From an uncultured Saprospirales bacterium (GTDB lineage: Bacteria; Bacteroidota; Bacteroidia; Chitinophagales; Saprospiraceae), in assembly GCA_937926355.1 (NCBI GenBank), contig CALAZP010000152.1:1-5298 (forward strand): a stretch of 5,298 nt of DNA, given 5' to 3'. The notes beneath the pieces are model-generated. The model was not told the origin of the DNA, searched no databases, and saw only the letters and a list, made by a program, of their open reading frames with translations. Shown here piece by piece: positions 1-5,298 of this stretch. Position 1 is the first letter of the stretch; the number at the start of each line of letters is the position of its first letter. A program made the translations under genes and the position numbers.

Positions 1-1862
1 AACCAACAGCACCTTTTACCACCTCAACTTTACAACAAGAAGCCAGCAGAAAATTAGGTTTTTCTGTTCAAAGGACCATGAGTGTTGCCCAGCGTCTTTA
101 CGAAGCAGGATTGATTACTTATATGAGAACTGATTCAATAAGCTTGAGTCAAACTGCAATGGGTGCTATAGCAGCAGAAATTGAAAAATCATTTGGAAAA
201 GAATATGTTCAAGTTCGGAATTTTAAAAGTAAGTCTGCTAATGCACAAGAGGCACATGAGGCAATCAGACCTACCTATATTGAAAACCAACAAGTAGCCG
301 GAAGTAGAGAAGAACAAAGGCTATATGATTTGATTTGGAAAAGAACTATCGCCTCCCAAATGGCTGATGCTGTTCTGGAAAAAACCAATGTAAAAATTGG
401 CATTTCAACCGTAAAAGATCGACAATTGGTAGCTACAGGAGAGGTGCTTAAGTTTGATGGATTTTTGAAGGTTTATTTAGAATCTAAAGATGAAGAAGAA
501 GAGGAAGAAACCAAGGGAATGTTACCGCCATTAAAAATTGACCAGGTTCTGCAATTATTAGAAATGTCTGCACTAGAAAGGTTTACCAGACCCCCAGCAA
601 GATATTCAGAAGCATCATTAGTTAAGAAATTAGAAGAACTTGGAATCGGCAGACCCTCTACCTATGCGCCCACTATCAGTAGAATAATGGAAGTCAATAG
701 AGGATATGTAGTAAAAGAAAACAGAGAAGGAGTACCAAGGGAATATAATATCCTCACTCTTAGAGGAGGTGAAATAGCACAGACTATTGGGAGTGAGATG
801 ACAGGCGCTATTAAAAATCATTTGGTTCCTACAGACCTAGGAATGACGGTCTCTGATTTTCTAGAAGAACACTTCCAAGAAATTATGGACTACAGTTTTA
901 CCGCAGGTATTGAAAAAAAATTGGACGATATTGCTTCAAATGGAGAAGATTGGGTGGAGTTGTTGGAAAATTTCTACGATCCATTCCACAAACAGGTCGT
1001 TAACACGATAGAGACCGCAGAAAGACCCTCCAAAGAACGAATCCTTGGAAAAGATCCAGAGTCAGGTAGAACGGTATTGACCCGCCTTTCTCGCAGAGGC
1101 CCAGTTATTCAAATTGGAAGTCCTGATGAGTTAGAAGAGGACGAAAAACCGAGATATGCTAGTTTGAGAAGAGGTCAGAGTATCGAAACCATCTCCTTTG
1201 AAGAGGCTATTAAATTATTTGAATTACCAAAGGTGCTGGGCACCTATAAAGAGGAAGAGGTTTTAGTAGCAATTGGACGATTTGGACCTTATGTAAAGTT
1301 TGGCGAAAAATATGTCTCCATTCCTAGAAATGAGGAACCTTTGGATTTAACTCTTGAAAGAGCCCAAGAATTGATTGACGAGAAACTTAAAGAGGAAGCT
1401 GCTGTTGGTACTTTTCAGGGATTGCCCATAACAAAAGGCAAGGGACGTTTTGGTCCCTTCTTAAAATGGAATAATCTTTTTATAAATGTGCCTAAGCGAT
1501 ATGATTTTGAGAACATATCTCAAGGAGAAATGACTGAATTGATACAAGCTAAAATAGAAAAGGAAGCCAATCGATATATTCAAAGATGGGAGGAAGCAGA
1601 AATTGCCATCGAAAATGGAAGATGGGGGCCTTTTATTAGATATAAAAAAAGTATGGTAAAAATTCCTAAGATTGGGGATGCTAAACCAGATGCTGAGCAG
1701 CTCAAAGCATTTACTTTAGAAGAGGTTAAAGAGTTAATAGAAAAGGAATTACCTGGTACTTTTTCTGTTAAAAAATCTAAGAAAGCTGTTGCTAAAAAGA
1801 AAACAGCAGCTAAAAAAAAAGCTACAACCACTAAAAAATCAACTAACGTCAAAAAAAAATAA
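1..1862 (+). CDS. topA: DNA topoisomerase I (type IA), C-terminal part; 5' end outside the window
   Basis: This enzyme relaxes negatively supercoiled DNA by transient single-strand cleavage through a 5'-phosphotyrosine link. The open frame runs back past the ATG at 78 to the window edge, and the 25 codons before it encode conserved family sequence (APFTTSTLQQEASRKLGF), so the ATG at 78 is internal and the gene is truncated at its 5' end. About 619 codons are visible; the N-terminal TOPRIM domain is missing. The active site reads ITYMRTDS, with the catalytic Tyr codon at 120-122. Other hallmarks are AQEAHEAIRPT (about 243-275) and RPPARYSEASLVKKLEELG followed by IGRPSTYAPT (about 586-675). Downstream, from about 1045, are repeats with a GR[FW]GP core, then a lysine-rich tail (about 1767-1859). 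The visible part contains no cysteine, so the C-terminal zinc ribbons of the E. coli enzyme are absent. The identification is very secure. DUF3467 follows six bases later, probably in the same transcript. Confidence 0.97.
   Translation, partial: PTAPFTTSTLQQEASRKLGFSVQRTMSVAQRLYEAGLITYMRTDSISLSQTAMGAIAAEIEKSFGKEYVQVRNFKSKSANAQEAHEAIRPTYIENQQVAGSREEQRLYDLIWKRTIASQMADAVLEKTNVKIGISTVKDRQLVATGEVLKFDGFLKVYLESKDEEEEEETKGMLPPLKIDQVLQLLEMSALERFTRPPARYSEASLVKKLEELGIGRPSTYAPTISRIMEVNRGYVVKENREGVPREYNILTLRGGEIAQTIGSEMTGAIKNHLVPTDLGMTVSDFLEEHFQEIMDYSFTAGIEKKLDDIASNGEDWVELLENFYDPFHKQVVNTIETAERPSKERILGKDPESGRTVLTRLSRRGPVIQIGSPDELEEDEKPRYASLRRGQSIETISFEEAIKLFELPKVLGTYKEEEVLVAIGRFGPYVKFGEKYVSIPRNEEPLDLTLERAQELIDEKLKEEAAVGTFQGLPITKGKGRFGPFLKWNNLFINVPKRYDFENISQGEMTELIQAKIEKEANRYIQRWEEAEIAIENGRWGPFIRYKKSMVKIPKIGDAKPDAEQLKAFTLEEVKELIEKELPGTFSVKKSKKAVAKKKTAAKKKATTTKKSTNVKKK
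1089..1643 (+). repeat. Tandem topoisomerase C-terminal repeats (protein-level)
   Basis: Three clear copies of a G-R-[FW]-G-P-[YF]-[VLI]-[KR]-aromatic core are encoded at 1275-1301 (GRFGPYVKF), 1443-1469 (GRFGPFLKW) and 1617-1643 (GRWGPFIRY), spaced 56 and 58 codons apart. A weaker fourth copy (SRRGPVIQI) starts at 1089, 62 codons upstream of the first. This is the pattern of the C-terminal repeat found in many zinc-free type IA topoisomerases, where it is thought to bind DNA in place of zinc ribbons. The repeat is visible at protein level only; the DNA copies have diverged. Confidence 0.75.
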
Positions 1863-1868
1863 GAAATC

Positions 1869-2192
1869 ATGTCAGAACCCAAGAATCCAGCTAAATCCAA
1901 TCAATTAAACATTGAAATATCAGATGAGGTAGCCGAGGGAATTTATTCCAACTTGGCAATAATTTCTCATTCTCATTCCGAATTTATTTTAGATTTTATC
2001 AGGTTGCTTCCTAATGTCCCTAAAGCCAAGGTCAAATCGCGTCTTATTTTGACTCCTCAACATGCTAAAAAATTGCTTAAAGCCCTGTCAGACAATATAG
2101 AAAAGTTCGAAAAACAATTCGGAGAAATTCAGGAGCAGGAAAATCCACCTTTCCCACCCATGAATTTCAATACGCCTAAAGCCCAAGCTTAA
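1869..2192 (+). CDS. DUF3467 family protein of unknown function
   Basis: This 107-residue cytoplasmic protein has no signal peptide or membrane segment. I recognise the DUF3467 pattern: IISHSHSEFILDFIRLLP (residues 31-48), then KAKVKSRLILTPQHAKKLLK (52-71), then a charged helix DNIEKFEKQFGEI (75-87). The tail from about 93 is proline-rich and probably disordered (NPPFPPMNF). The biochemical function is not known to me. From memory, relatives in Bacteroidota often sit just downstream of rpoC, which would suggest a link to transcription. Here the gene lies six bases after topA and in the same frame, so co-transcription is likely. The ATG at 1869 is the natural start, with a purine-rich AAGAAA just upstream but no clear Shine-Dalgarno. 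Its stop overlaps that of the convergent FKBP gene. Family assignment is good; role is open. Confidence 0.88.
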   Translation: MSEPKNPAKSNQLNIEISDEVAEGIYSNLAIISHSHSEFILDFIRLLPNVPKAKVKSRLILTPQHAKKLLKALSDNIEKFEKQFGEIQEQENPPFPPMNFNTPKAQA

Positions 2193-2671
2193 TCGACGTA
2201 ATCAATTAGCTCCACTTCAAAAACTAAAATAGCATTAGCCCTAATACCATTGGGGGGGTTTGGGCCATATCCTAATCTTGAAGGAATAAAAAGTCTAGCA
2301 GTCTCTCCTTTAGTCATGAGTTGCAAACCGTATTGCCAACCTAAAACCAGATTGTAAAGACGGAATTTTACAGTGGCATTTCCCTGTGTTTGGTCAAATA
2401 CCTCTCCGTCTAAATAAGATCCCTCATATCTAACTTCTACTTGAGAACTTGGGCTTGGAGAACAAGCATAAGGTCCAGCTGCACAAGGTTCTCCAGGAAT
2501 ATCAGAGACGACAAAAAGGCCAGTTGAATGTTCCTGGTAATCCAAATTCAGATCTTCTAAATATTTCCGAATTTCCCTGCGTTCATCTTCGAATCGGGTG
2601 ATGCTGTCCTTCTGGCAACCGATTCCTAGAATTGAAAATGATAGCAAAATTAAACTTCCTATTCTCATCAT
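2189..2671 (-). CDS. FKBP-type peptidyl-prolyl cis-trans isomerase lipoprotein
   Basis: This predicted lipoprotein should catalyse cis-trans isomerisation of proline bonds outside the cytoplasm. A short signal peptide (residues 1-18) ends at Cys19 in LGIGC, a loose lipobox with Gly at -3. The next residues, QKDS, resemble the Bacteroidota lipoprotein export signal for the outer leaflet. Residues 24-45 form a charged linker, and the FKBP domain covers about 50-160. By comparison with human FKBP12 the pocket residues are mostly present: Tyr82, Phe92-Asp93 (VFDQT), Leu108-Val109 before Trp112 (GWQYG), Tyr135 (LGYGPN) and Phe151 (LVFEVELI). An insert before the first core strand carries Cys63 and Cys70, which could form a disulfide. 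Two consecutive ATG codons (2671 and 2668) leave a one-residue ambiguity in the start. The gene converges on DUF3467 and diverges from the polX-like gene. It may be an active isomerase; the substrate is unknown. Confidence 0.88.
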   Translation of the reverse strand: MMRIGSLILLSFSILGIGCQKDSITRFEDERREIRKYLEDLNLDYQEHSTGLFVVSDIPGEPCAAGPYACSPSPSSQVEVRYEGSYLDGEVFDQTQGNATVKFRLYNLVLGWQYGLQLMTKGETARLFIPSRLGYGPNPPNGIRANAILVFEVELIDYVD

Positions 2672-2716
2672 TTTTATGTTGTAATTTGTTTATTGCAAAA
2701 CTGCAAAAAAGTATTG
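2672..2716. promoter_or_regulatory. Short divergent intergenic region between the FKBP and polX-like genes
   Basis: Only 45 AT-rich bases separate two divergently read starts, so both promoters should lie here or reach into the opposite coding region. The best element I see is TAATTTG at 2682-2688 on the plus strand, one base short of the Bacteroidota -7 consensus TAnnTTTG, with no good -33 TTTG at the expected distance. On the minus strand I find no convincing -7 element. The regulatory role is inferred from geometry, not from a strong motif. Confidence 0.35.
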
Positions 2717-4402
2717 ATGAATAACAAAGAAATAGCTTCCTCGTTTAGTTTACTCGCTGATTTAATGGAAATACACGGTGAGAATCCTTTTAAAATTAAA
2801 TCATACCAAAATGCATACCGAACTATACGGAGTTTGGATAAACCCCTAGGGGAGTTGACTCAAGATGAATGGAGTCAAACTAAGGGTATAGGAAAAGCTA
2901 TACTAGGGAAAATTGAAGAATTATTGCAAAAGGGTACAATGGATACTTTAGAGCAGTATTTGGCCAAAACTCCTCAAGGGTTAATAGAAATGTGCTCCAT
3001 TAAAGGATTCGGACCGAAAAAAATTAAAGCCCTCTGGACCGAATTGGGAATAGAAAGTTTGGGAGAACTCTCCTATGCAATTTCTGAAAATAGGTTATTG
3101 GAACTAAAAGGATTTGGGCCTAAAACTCAAGAGGATTTAAAAAACAAGATTGCTTTTTTTAACAACAATAAGGGGTATGTTCGATATGCTACCGCTGATA
3201 AAATATTAAAACCATTATTAAAAAGCCTAATTGAAAAAACAGGAGAAGATGGATTAGAAGTAACGGGATCTTTTAGCCAAAAAATGCCTGTCCTTAACCA
3301 AGTCAATATGCTCCTAAAGAGTGAAAGTTTTGATTCAACCATTCAGGAGATTATTGAAGATGCTGGTTTTAATCTTCATGAGAAGACATCAGAAAATTTC
3401 ATTTTCAGATCCAAAGAGGGATGGTTTCTTTCCATAAGGTGGGTTGCCCCAGAACAATTTGGTTGGGAAATTTTTCAAGAAAATAGCCCTGCCGAATTCC
3501 TTGATGCATTCCAAAATGAATTTAAGGTTGATACTAAATATTTTGATACAGAAAAGGCCCTTTTTGATCATTTTGACTTAGCTTACATCCCTCCTGAAAT
3601 AAGATGGAATCCAAAATCTATCGAATGGGCTAGTAATCATAATTTGCCTCAATTGATAAATATATCTCATCAAAAGGGTATTATTCACAACCATAGTACT
3701 TACAGTGATGGAACCCATTCTTTGGAGCAAATGGCAAAAGCGGTTCAACAAAAGGGATATGAATACTTTGTAATCAGTGACCATTCTCAATCTGCTTTTT
3801 ATGCCAATGGTTTATCGCCTGAAAGAGTATTGAAACAAATGGATGAAATTGACCGGTTGAATCAACAATTGGCTCCTTTCAAAATATTCAAAAGCATTGA
3901 AAGTGATATTTTGAATGATGGATCCTTAGACTATCCAATAGAAATCTTGGATCGATTTGATTTAGTGATAGCTTCTATTCACAGCAACCTAAAAATGAAT
4001 GAAGAGAAGGCGACCAATAGAATTTTAACCGCTATTAAACAGAAGCACACCAATATTCTGGGGCATCCTACGGGTAGGTTATTGCTATCAAGGGAAGGGT
4101 ATCCAATTAATCATTTAGCAATTATCGATGCTTGCGCCGAATATAACGTCGCCATTGAACTCAATGCAAATCCATTTAGATTGGATTTAGATTGGAGTTG
4201 GATTCCTTACGCCATCGAAAAAAACGTTTTAATCTCTATCAATCCAGATGCCCATGCCATTTCAGGAATTGACGATGTTCAATATGGGATTTATGCCGCT
4301 AGGAAAGGCTTACTCACCCCTAATCATTGCCTCTCCTGTTATAGTCTTAAGGAATTTGAAGATTGGATAGCCGTTCAAAAGAAAAAAAGGGATATTCTTT
4401 AA
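2717..4402 (+). CDS. PolX-like protein: degenerate family X polymerase core fused to an intact PHP nuclease domain
   Basis: This 561-residue protein has the length and domain order of bacterial PolX (B. subtilis PolX is about 570). Residues 1-75 match the 8-kDa region (ADLMEIHGENPFKIKSYQNA). Helix-hairpin-helix motifs lie at about 56-62 (KGIGKAI), 95-106 (IKGFGPKKIKAL) and 130-137 (LKGFGPKT). The palm motif normally reading GSxRRGKExxGDID is GSFSQKMPVLNQVN (184-197): both arginines and both catalytic aspartates are lost. The third Asp, expected in VDLR, is Ser239 in LSIR. The C-terminal PHP domain (about 318-561) keeps all expected metal ligands: His324, His326, Asp331, His356, Glu395, His422, His450, Asp511 and His513. 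I infer a metal-dependent 3'-5' exonuclease or phosphoesterase in DNA repair without polymerase activity. The ATG at 2717 is preferred because the family begins close to KEIA; a TTG at 2693 would add eight non-conserved residues. Family placement is secure; loss of polymerase activity is a sequence-based prediction. Confidence 0.93.
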   Translation: MNNKEIASSFSLLADLMEIHGENPFKIKSYQNAYRTIRSLDKPLGELTQDEWSQTKGIGKAILGKIEELLQKGTMDTLEQYLAKTPQGLIEMCSIKGFGPKKIKALWTELGIESLGELSYAISENRLLELKGFGPKTQEDLKNKIAFFNNNKGYVRYATADKILKPLLKSLIEKTGEDGLEVTGSFSQKMPVLNQVNMLLKSESFDSTIQEIIEDAGFNLHEKTSENFIFRSKEGWFLSIRWVAPEQFGWEIFQENSPAEFLDAFQNEFKVDTKYFDTEKALFDHFDLAYIPPEIRWNPKSIEWASNHNLPQLINISHQKGIIHNHSTYSDGTHSLEQMAKAVQQKGYEYFVISDHSQSAFYANGLSPERVLKQMDEIDRLNQQLAPFKIFKSIESDILNDGSLDYPIEILDRFDLVIASIHSNLKMNEEKATNRILTAIKQKHTNILGHPTGRLLLSREGYPINHLAIIDACAEYNVAIELNANPFRLDLDWSWIPYAIEKNVLISINPDAHAISGIDDVQYGIYAARKGLLTPNHCLSCYSLKEFEDWIAVQKKKRDIL

Positions 4403-4403
4403 A

Positions 4404-4417
4404 CAACTTTCGAGTTG
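4404..4417 (+). terminator. Small hairpin just after the polX-like gene, possible weak terminator
   Basis: A perfect five-base inverted repeat, CAACT and AGTTG, flanks a TTCG tetraloop and begins two bases after the stop codon. There is no T-tract directly after it; the next T-rich stretch starts about 20 bases later (4439-4445). It could aid 3'-end formation or mRNA stability, but a five-pair stem in AT-rich DNA can arise by chance. Confidence 0.25.
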
Positions 4418-4477
4418 ATAACATTAAAGAAGAAAATAGTTTTTATTTATATATTATTTAAAATGTCGCAGAACCAT

Positions 4478-4485
4478 TATTTTTG
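4478..4485 (+). promoter_or_regulatory. Predicted -7 promoter element for the DUF1573 lipoprotein gene
   Basis: TATTTTTG matches the Bacteroidota housekeeping -7 consensus TAnnTTTG exactly. The matching -33 TTTG is poor: only a TTTA at 4457-4460 with 17 bases between. Upstream DNA (4439-4463) is very AT-rich. Transcription would start near 4490, giving a leader of roughly 40 bases. The leader ends in an A/T-rich stretch before the ATG at 4534, as expected for strongly translated genes in this phylum. The assignment rests on one motif and position. Confidence 0.45.
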
Positions 4486-4533
4486 CAACGTTTTTTGATT
4501 CAATTTAGATTCTAATAATTAAAATTTTTAAAG

Positions 4534-5016
4534 ATGAAATCATTCAAATTTGCTGCTTTTGCTCTTGCAGTATCGGTTTCTATGACTGCTTGTTCAAGTG
4601 GGGGAGATGCTGAATCTACTGCAGCAGCTACTCAACCTAATCCAAATGCAGCGGTAACTCCTTCAGCTCAAACACCTCAGGCACCAGCTGGTCCAGTTAC
4701 CACCGTTGCTTTTGAGGAATCTCAAATCAGCTTTGGAACTATTGATGAAGGTGAAATCGTTAATCAAGTTTTCCAATTTACCAATACTGGTTCAGAGCCT
4801 TTAGTATTAAGTGACGCTAGAGGAAGCTGTGGTTGTACTGTTCCTCAGTGGCCAAAAGAGCCTATCGCTCCAGGTGAGTCTGGAGAAATCACTGTTCAGT
4901 TTAACAGCAAGGCTAAAAGAGGAAAAAGAAGCCAGAAAGTTACAATCACTGCTAATACTAACCCTCCCCAATCTTTTATTTACCTGACAGGGGAAGTCGT
5001 AGCTGCAGCAAACTAA
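4534..5016 (+). CDS. DUF1573 domain lipoprotein
   Basis: This 160-residue protein is a predicted lipoprotein: a basic start (MKSFK), a hydrophobic segment and the lipobox MTAC with Cys20. A low-complexity linker rich in Ala, Thr, Pro and Gln follows (about 21-54). The rest (about 56-156) is a DUF1573 domain, an immunoglobulin-like beta-sandwich found widely in Bacteroidota envelope proteins. Recognisable elements are FGTIDEGEIVNQVFQFTNTG (67-86), the conserved SCGCT (Cys99 and Cys101), the P-I-A-PGESGEITVQF strand region (about 110-123) and GKRSQKVTITANTNP (130-144). The exact function is unknown; periplasmic or outer-membrane attachment is likely. After Cys20 comes SSGGD, which does not match the QKDDE-like surface signal, so a periplasm-facing location is at least as likely. 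The gene has its own predicted promoter, ends in tandem TAA codons and is followed by a strong terminator, so it is probably monocistronic. Confidence 0.9.
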   Translation: MKSFKFAAFALAVSVSMTACSSGGDAESTAAATQPNPNAAVTPSAQTPQAPAGPVTTVAFEESQISFGTIDEGEIVNQVFQFTNTGSEPLVLSDARGSCGCTVPQWPKEPIAPGESGEITVQFNSKAKRGKRSQKVTITANTNPPQSFIYLTGEVVAAAN

Positions 5017-5035
5017 TAAATGCTTTAAATATTGT

Positions 5036-5078
5036 AAACAGCCTGTAGAGGTAAGAATACCTTTCGGGCTGTTTTTTT
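5036..5078 (+). terminator. Rho-independent terminator with a two-part stem, after the DUF1573 gene
   Basis: The outer stem pairs AAACAGCC (5036-5043) with GGCTGTTT (5067-5074). Inside it, AGGTA (5049-5053) pairs with TACCT (5058-5062) around an AGAA loop, and the inner stem can extend by a G-U and an A-U pair. A run of seven T (5072-5078) follows. This is a convincing intrinsic terminator for the lipoprotein transcript. Its T-tract ends three bases before the next start codon, which is unusually close. Confidence 0.88.
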
Positions 5079-5081
5079 ATA

Positions 5082-5298
5082 ATGAAAAAGTACCTTTCAC
5101 TCGTTAAGTTTAGCCATACCATTTTCGCTTTACCATTCGCTTTCATTGGATTTTATCTTGGTTTAATACATCAACCAGAAGCTTCCAGGATGGTAGAAAT
5201 TGCGTTTTTGGTCTTACTATCAATGATTTTTGCCCGAACTTCTGCTATGGCATTCAATCGATTTTTGGATCGAGATATTGATGGTTTAAATCCTAGGA
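5082..5298 (+). CDS. UbiA-family prenyltransferase (4-hydroxybenzoate polyprenyltransferase-like), N-terminal part; 3' end outside the window
   Basis: Seventy-two codons are visible. This membrane enzyme family transfers a polyprenyl chain onto an aromatic acid in quinone synthesis. The start KYLSLVKFSHTIFALPFAF is typical of the family, followed by two hydrophobic segments (about 13-29 and 38-50). The first metal-diphosphate motif NxxxDxxxD is present as NRFLDRDID (Asn59, Asp63, Asp67), leading into the conserved GLNPR at the window end. Bacteroidota make menaquinone, so the homologue is more likely a menaquinone-pathway enzyme such as the futalosine-route MqnP type than true ubiquinone UbiA; the visible part cannot decide. 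The ATG at 5082 is the only reasonable start: no ATG, GTG or TTG lies between it and the in-frame stop at 5052, and a later start would lose the conserved FALPFA. Its leader lies inside the preceding terminator. Confidence 0.88.
   Translation, partial: MKKYLSLVKFSHTIFALPFAFIGFYLGLIHQPEASRMVEIAFLVLLSMIFARTSAMAFNRFLDRDIDGLNPR

Noticed and set aside
630..821. Minus-strand open frame of 63 codons.
   Set aside because: It lies wholly inside strongly conserved topA coding sequence and has no family features.
1580..1900. Minus-strand open frame of 106 codons with a hydrophobic stretch.
   Set aside because: It is antisense to the topA lysine-rich tail; the Phe/Leu/Val-rich stretch is simply the reverse complement of AAA and GCT codons.
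2181..2216. Possible bidirectional terminator between the convergent genes, from AGCT repeats around the stop codons.
   Set aside because: The AGCTTAAT and AATTAGCT arms pair over only four bases, with no GC-rich stem or T-tract.
2682..2688. TAATTTG as a firm promoter for the polX-like gene.
   Set aside because: It is one base short of TAnnTTTG and lacks a -33 element, so it is noted only within the intergenic entry.
2693..2716. TTG start that would extend the polX-like protein by eight residues (MQNCKKVL).
   Set aside because: The extra residues are not family-like, and the ATG at 2717 puts KEIA near the N terminus as in other PolX proteins.
2843..2852. Perfect palindrome CCCCTAGGGG.
   Set aside because: It sits inside conserved-looking coding sequence (KPLGE), has no second copy or operator context, and ten-base palindromes occur by chance.
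3127..3790. Three minus-strand open frames (3127-3342, 3389-3571, 3578-3790).
   Set aside because: All are antisense to the polX-like gene, short, without recognisable domains or start signals.
1..5298. CRISPR array, tRNA, insertion sequence ends or phage/defence genes.
   Set aside because: No direct repeats with regular spacers, cloverleaf sequences, transposase motifs or terminal inverted repeats were seen.

Overview
The window looks like ordinary chromosomal DNA from a member of the Bacteroidota, most likely a Cytophagales-type marine or environmental bacterium (the order is an inference from protein style). The evidence is AT-rich DNA, A/T-rich translation starts without clear Shine-Dalgarno sequences, a TAnnTTTG-type -7 promoter element, a DUF3467 protein, a DUF1573 lipoprotein, and a lipoprotein whose residues after the acylated cysteine (QKDS) resemble the Bacteroidota surface-export signal. 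I see no insertion sequence, phage gene, tRNA, rRNA or CRISPR array.

Layout. Bases 1-1862 are the 3' part of topA (DNA topoisomerase I). It enters the window just before the catalytic tyrosine and ends in glycine/aromatic C-terminal repeats and a lysine-rich tail. Six bases later, in the same direction and frame, comes a small DUF3467 gene (1869-2192). It converges on a minus-strand FKBP-type prolyl isomerase lipoprotein (2189-2671), and the two stop codons share a TTAA. Only 45 bases separate the FKBP start from a divergent gene (2717-4402) with the full architecture of bacterial PolX. A 131-base spacer with a plausible promoter leads to a DUF1573 lipoprotein (4534-5016). This is closed by a strong bipartite terminator (5036-5078), and three bases after its T-tract a UbiA-family prenyltransferase begins (5082 to the end, partial).

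Main point of interest. The PolX-like protein keeps its helix-hairpin-helix DNA-binding region and all nine expected metal ligands of the PHP nuclease domain. All three catalytic aspartates of the polymerase palm are replaced (DxD reads QVN, and the third Asp is Ser). It is therefore probably a PHP-type nuclease on a dead polymerase scaffold, and automated annotation as a DNA polymerase would mislead.

How the genes relate. topA and DUF3467 are probably co-transcribed. The polX-like gene, the DUF1573 gene and the ubiA-like gene share a strand but look like separate units. Nothing links the genes into one pathway; the window reads as several short housekeeping transcription units (DNA topology, DNA repair, envelope lipoproteins, quinone synthesis). 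I see no convincing new multi-gene system.
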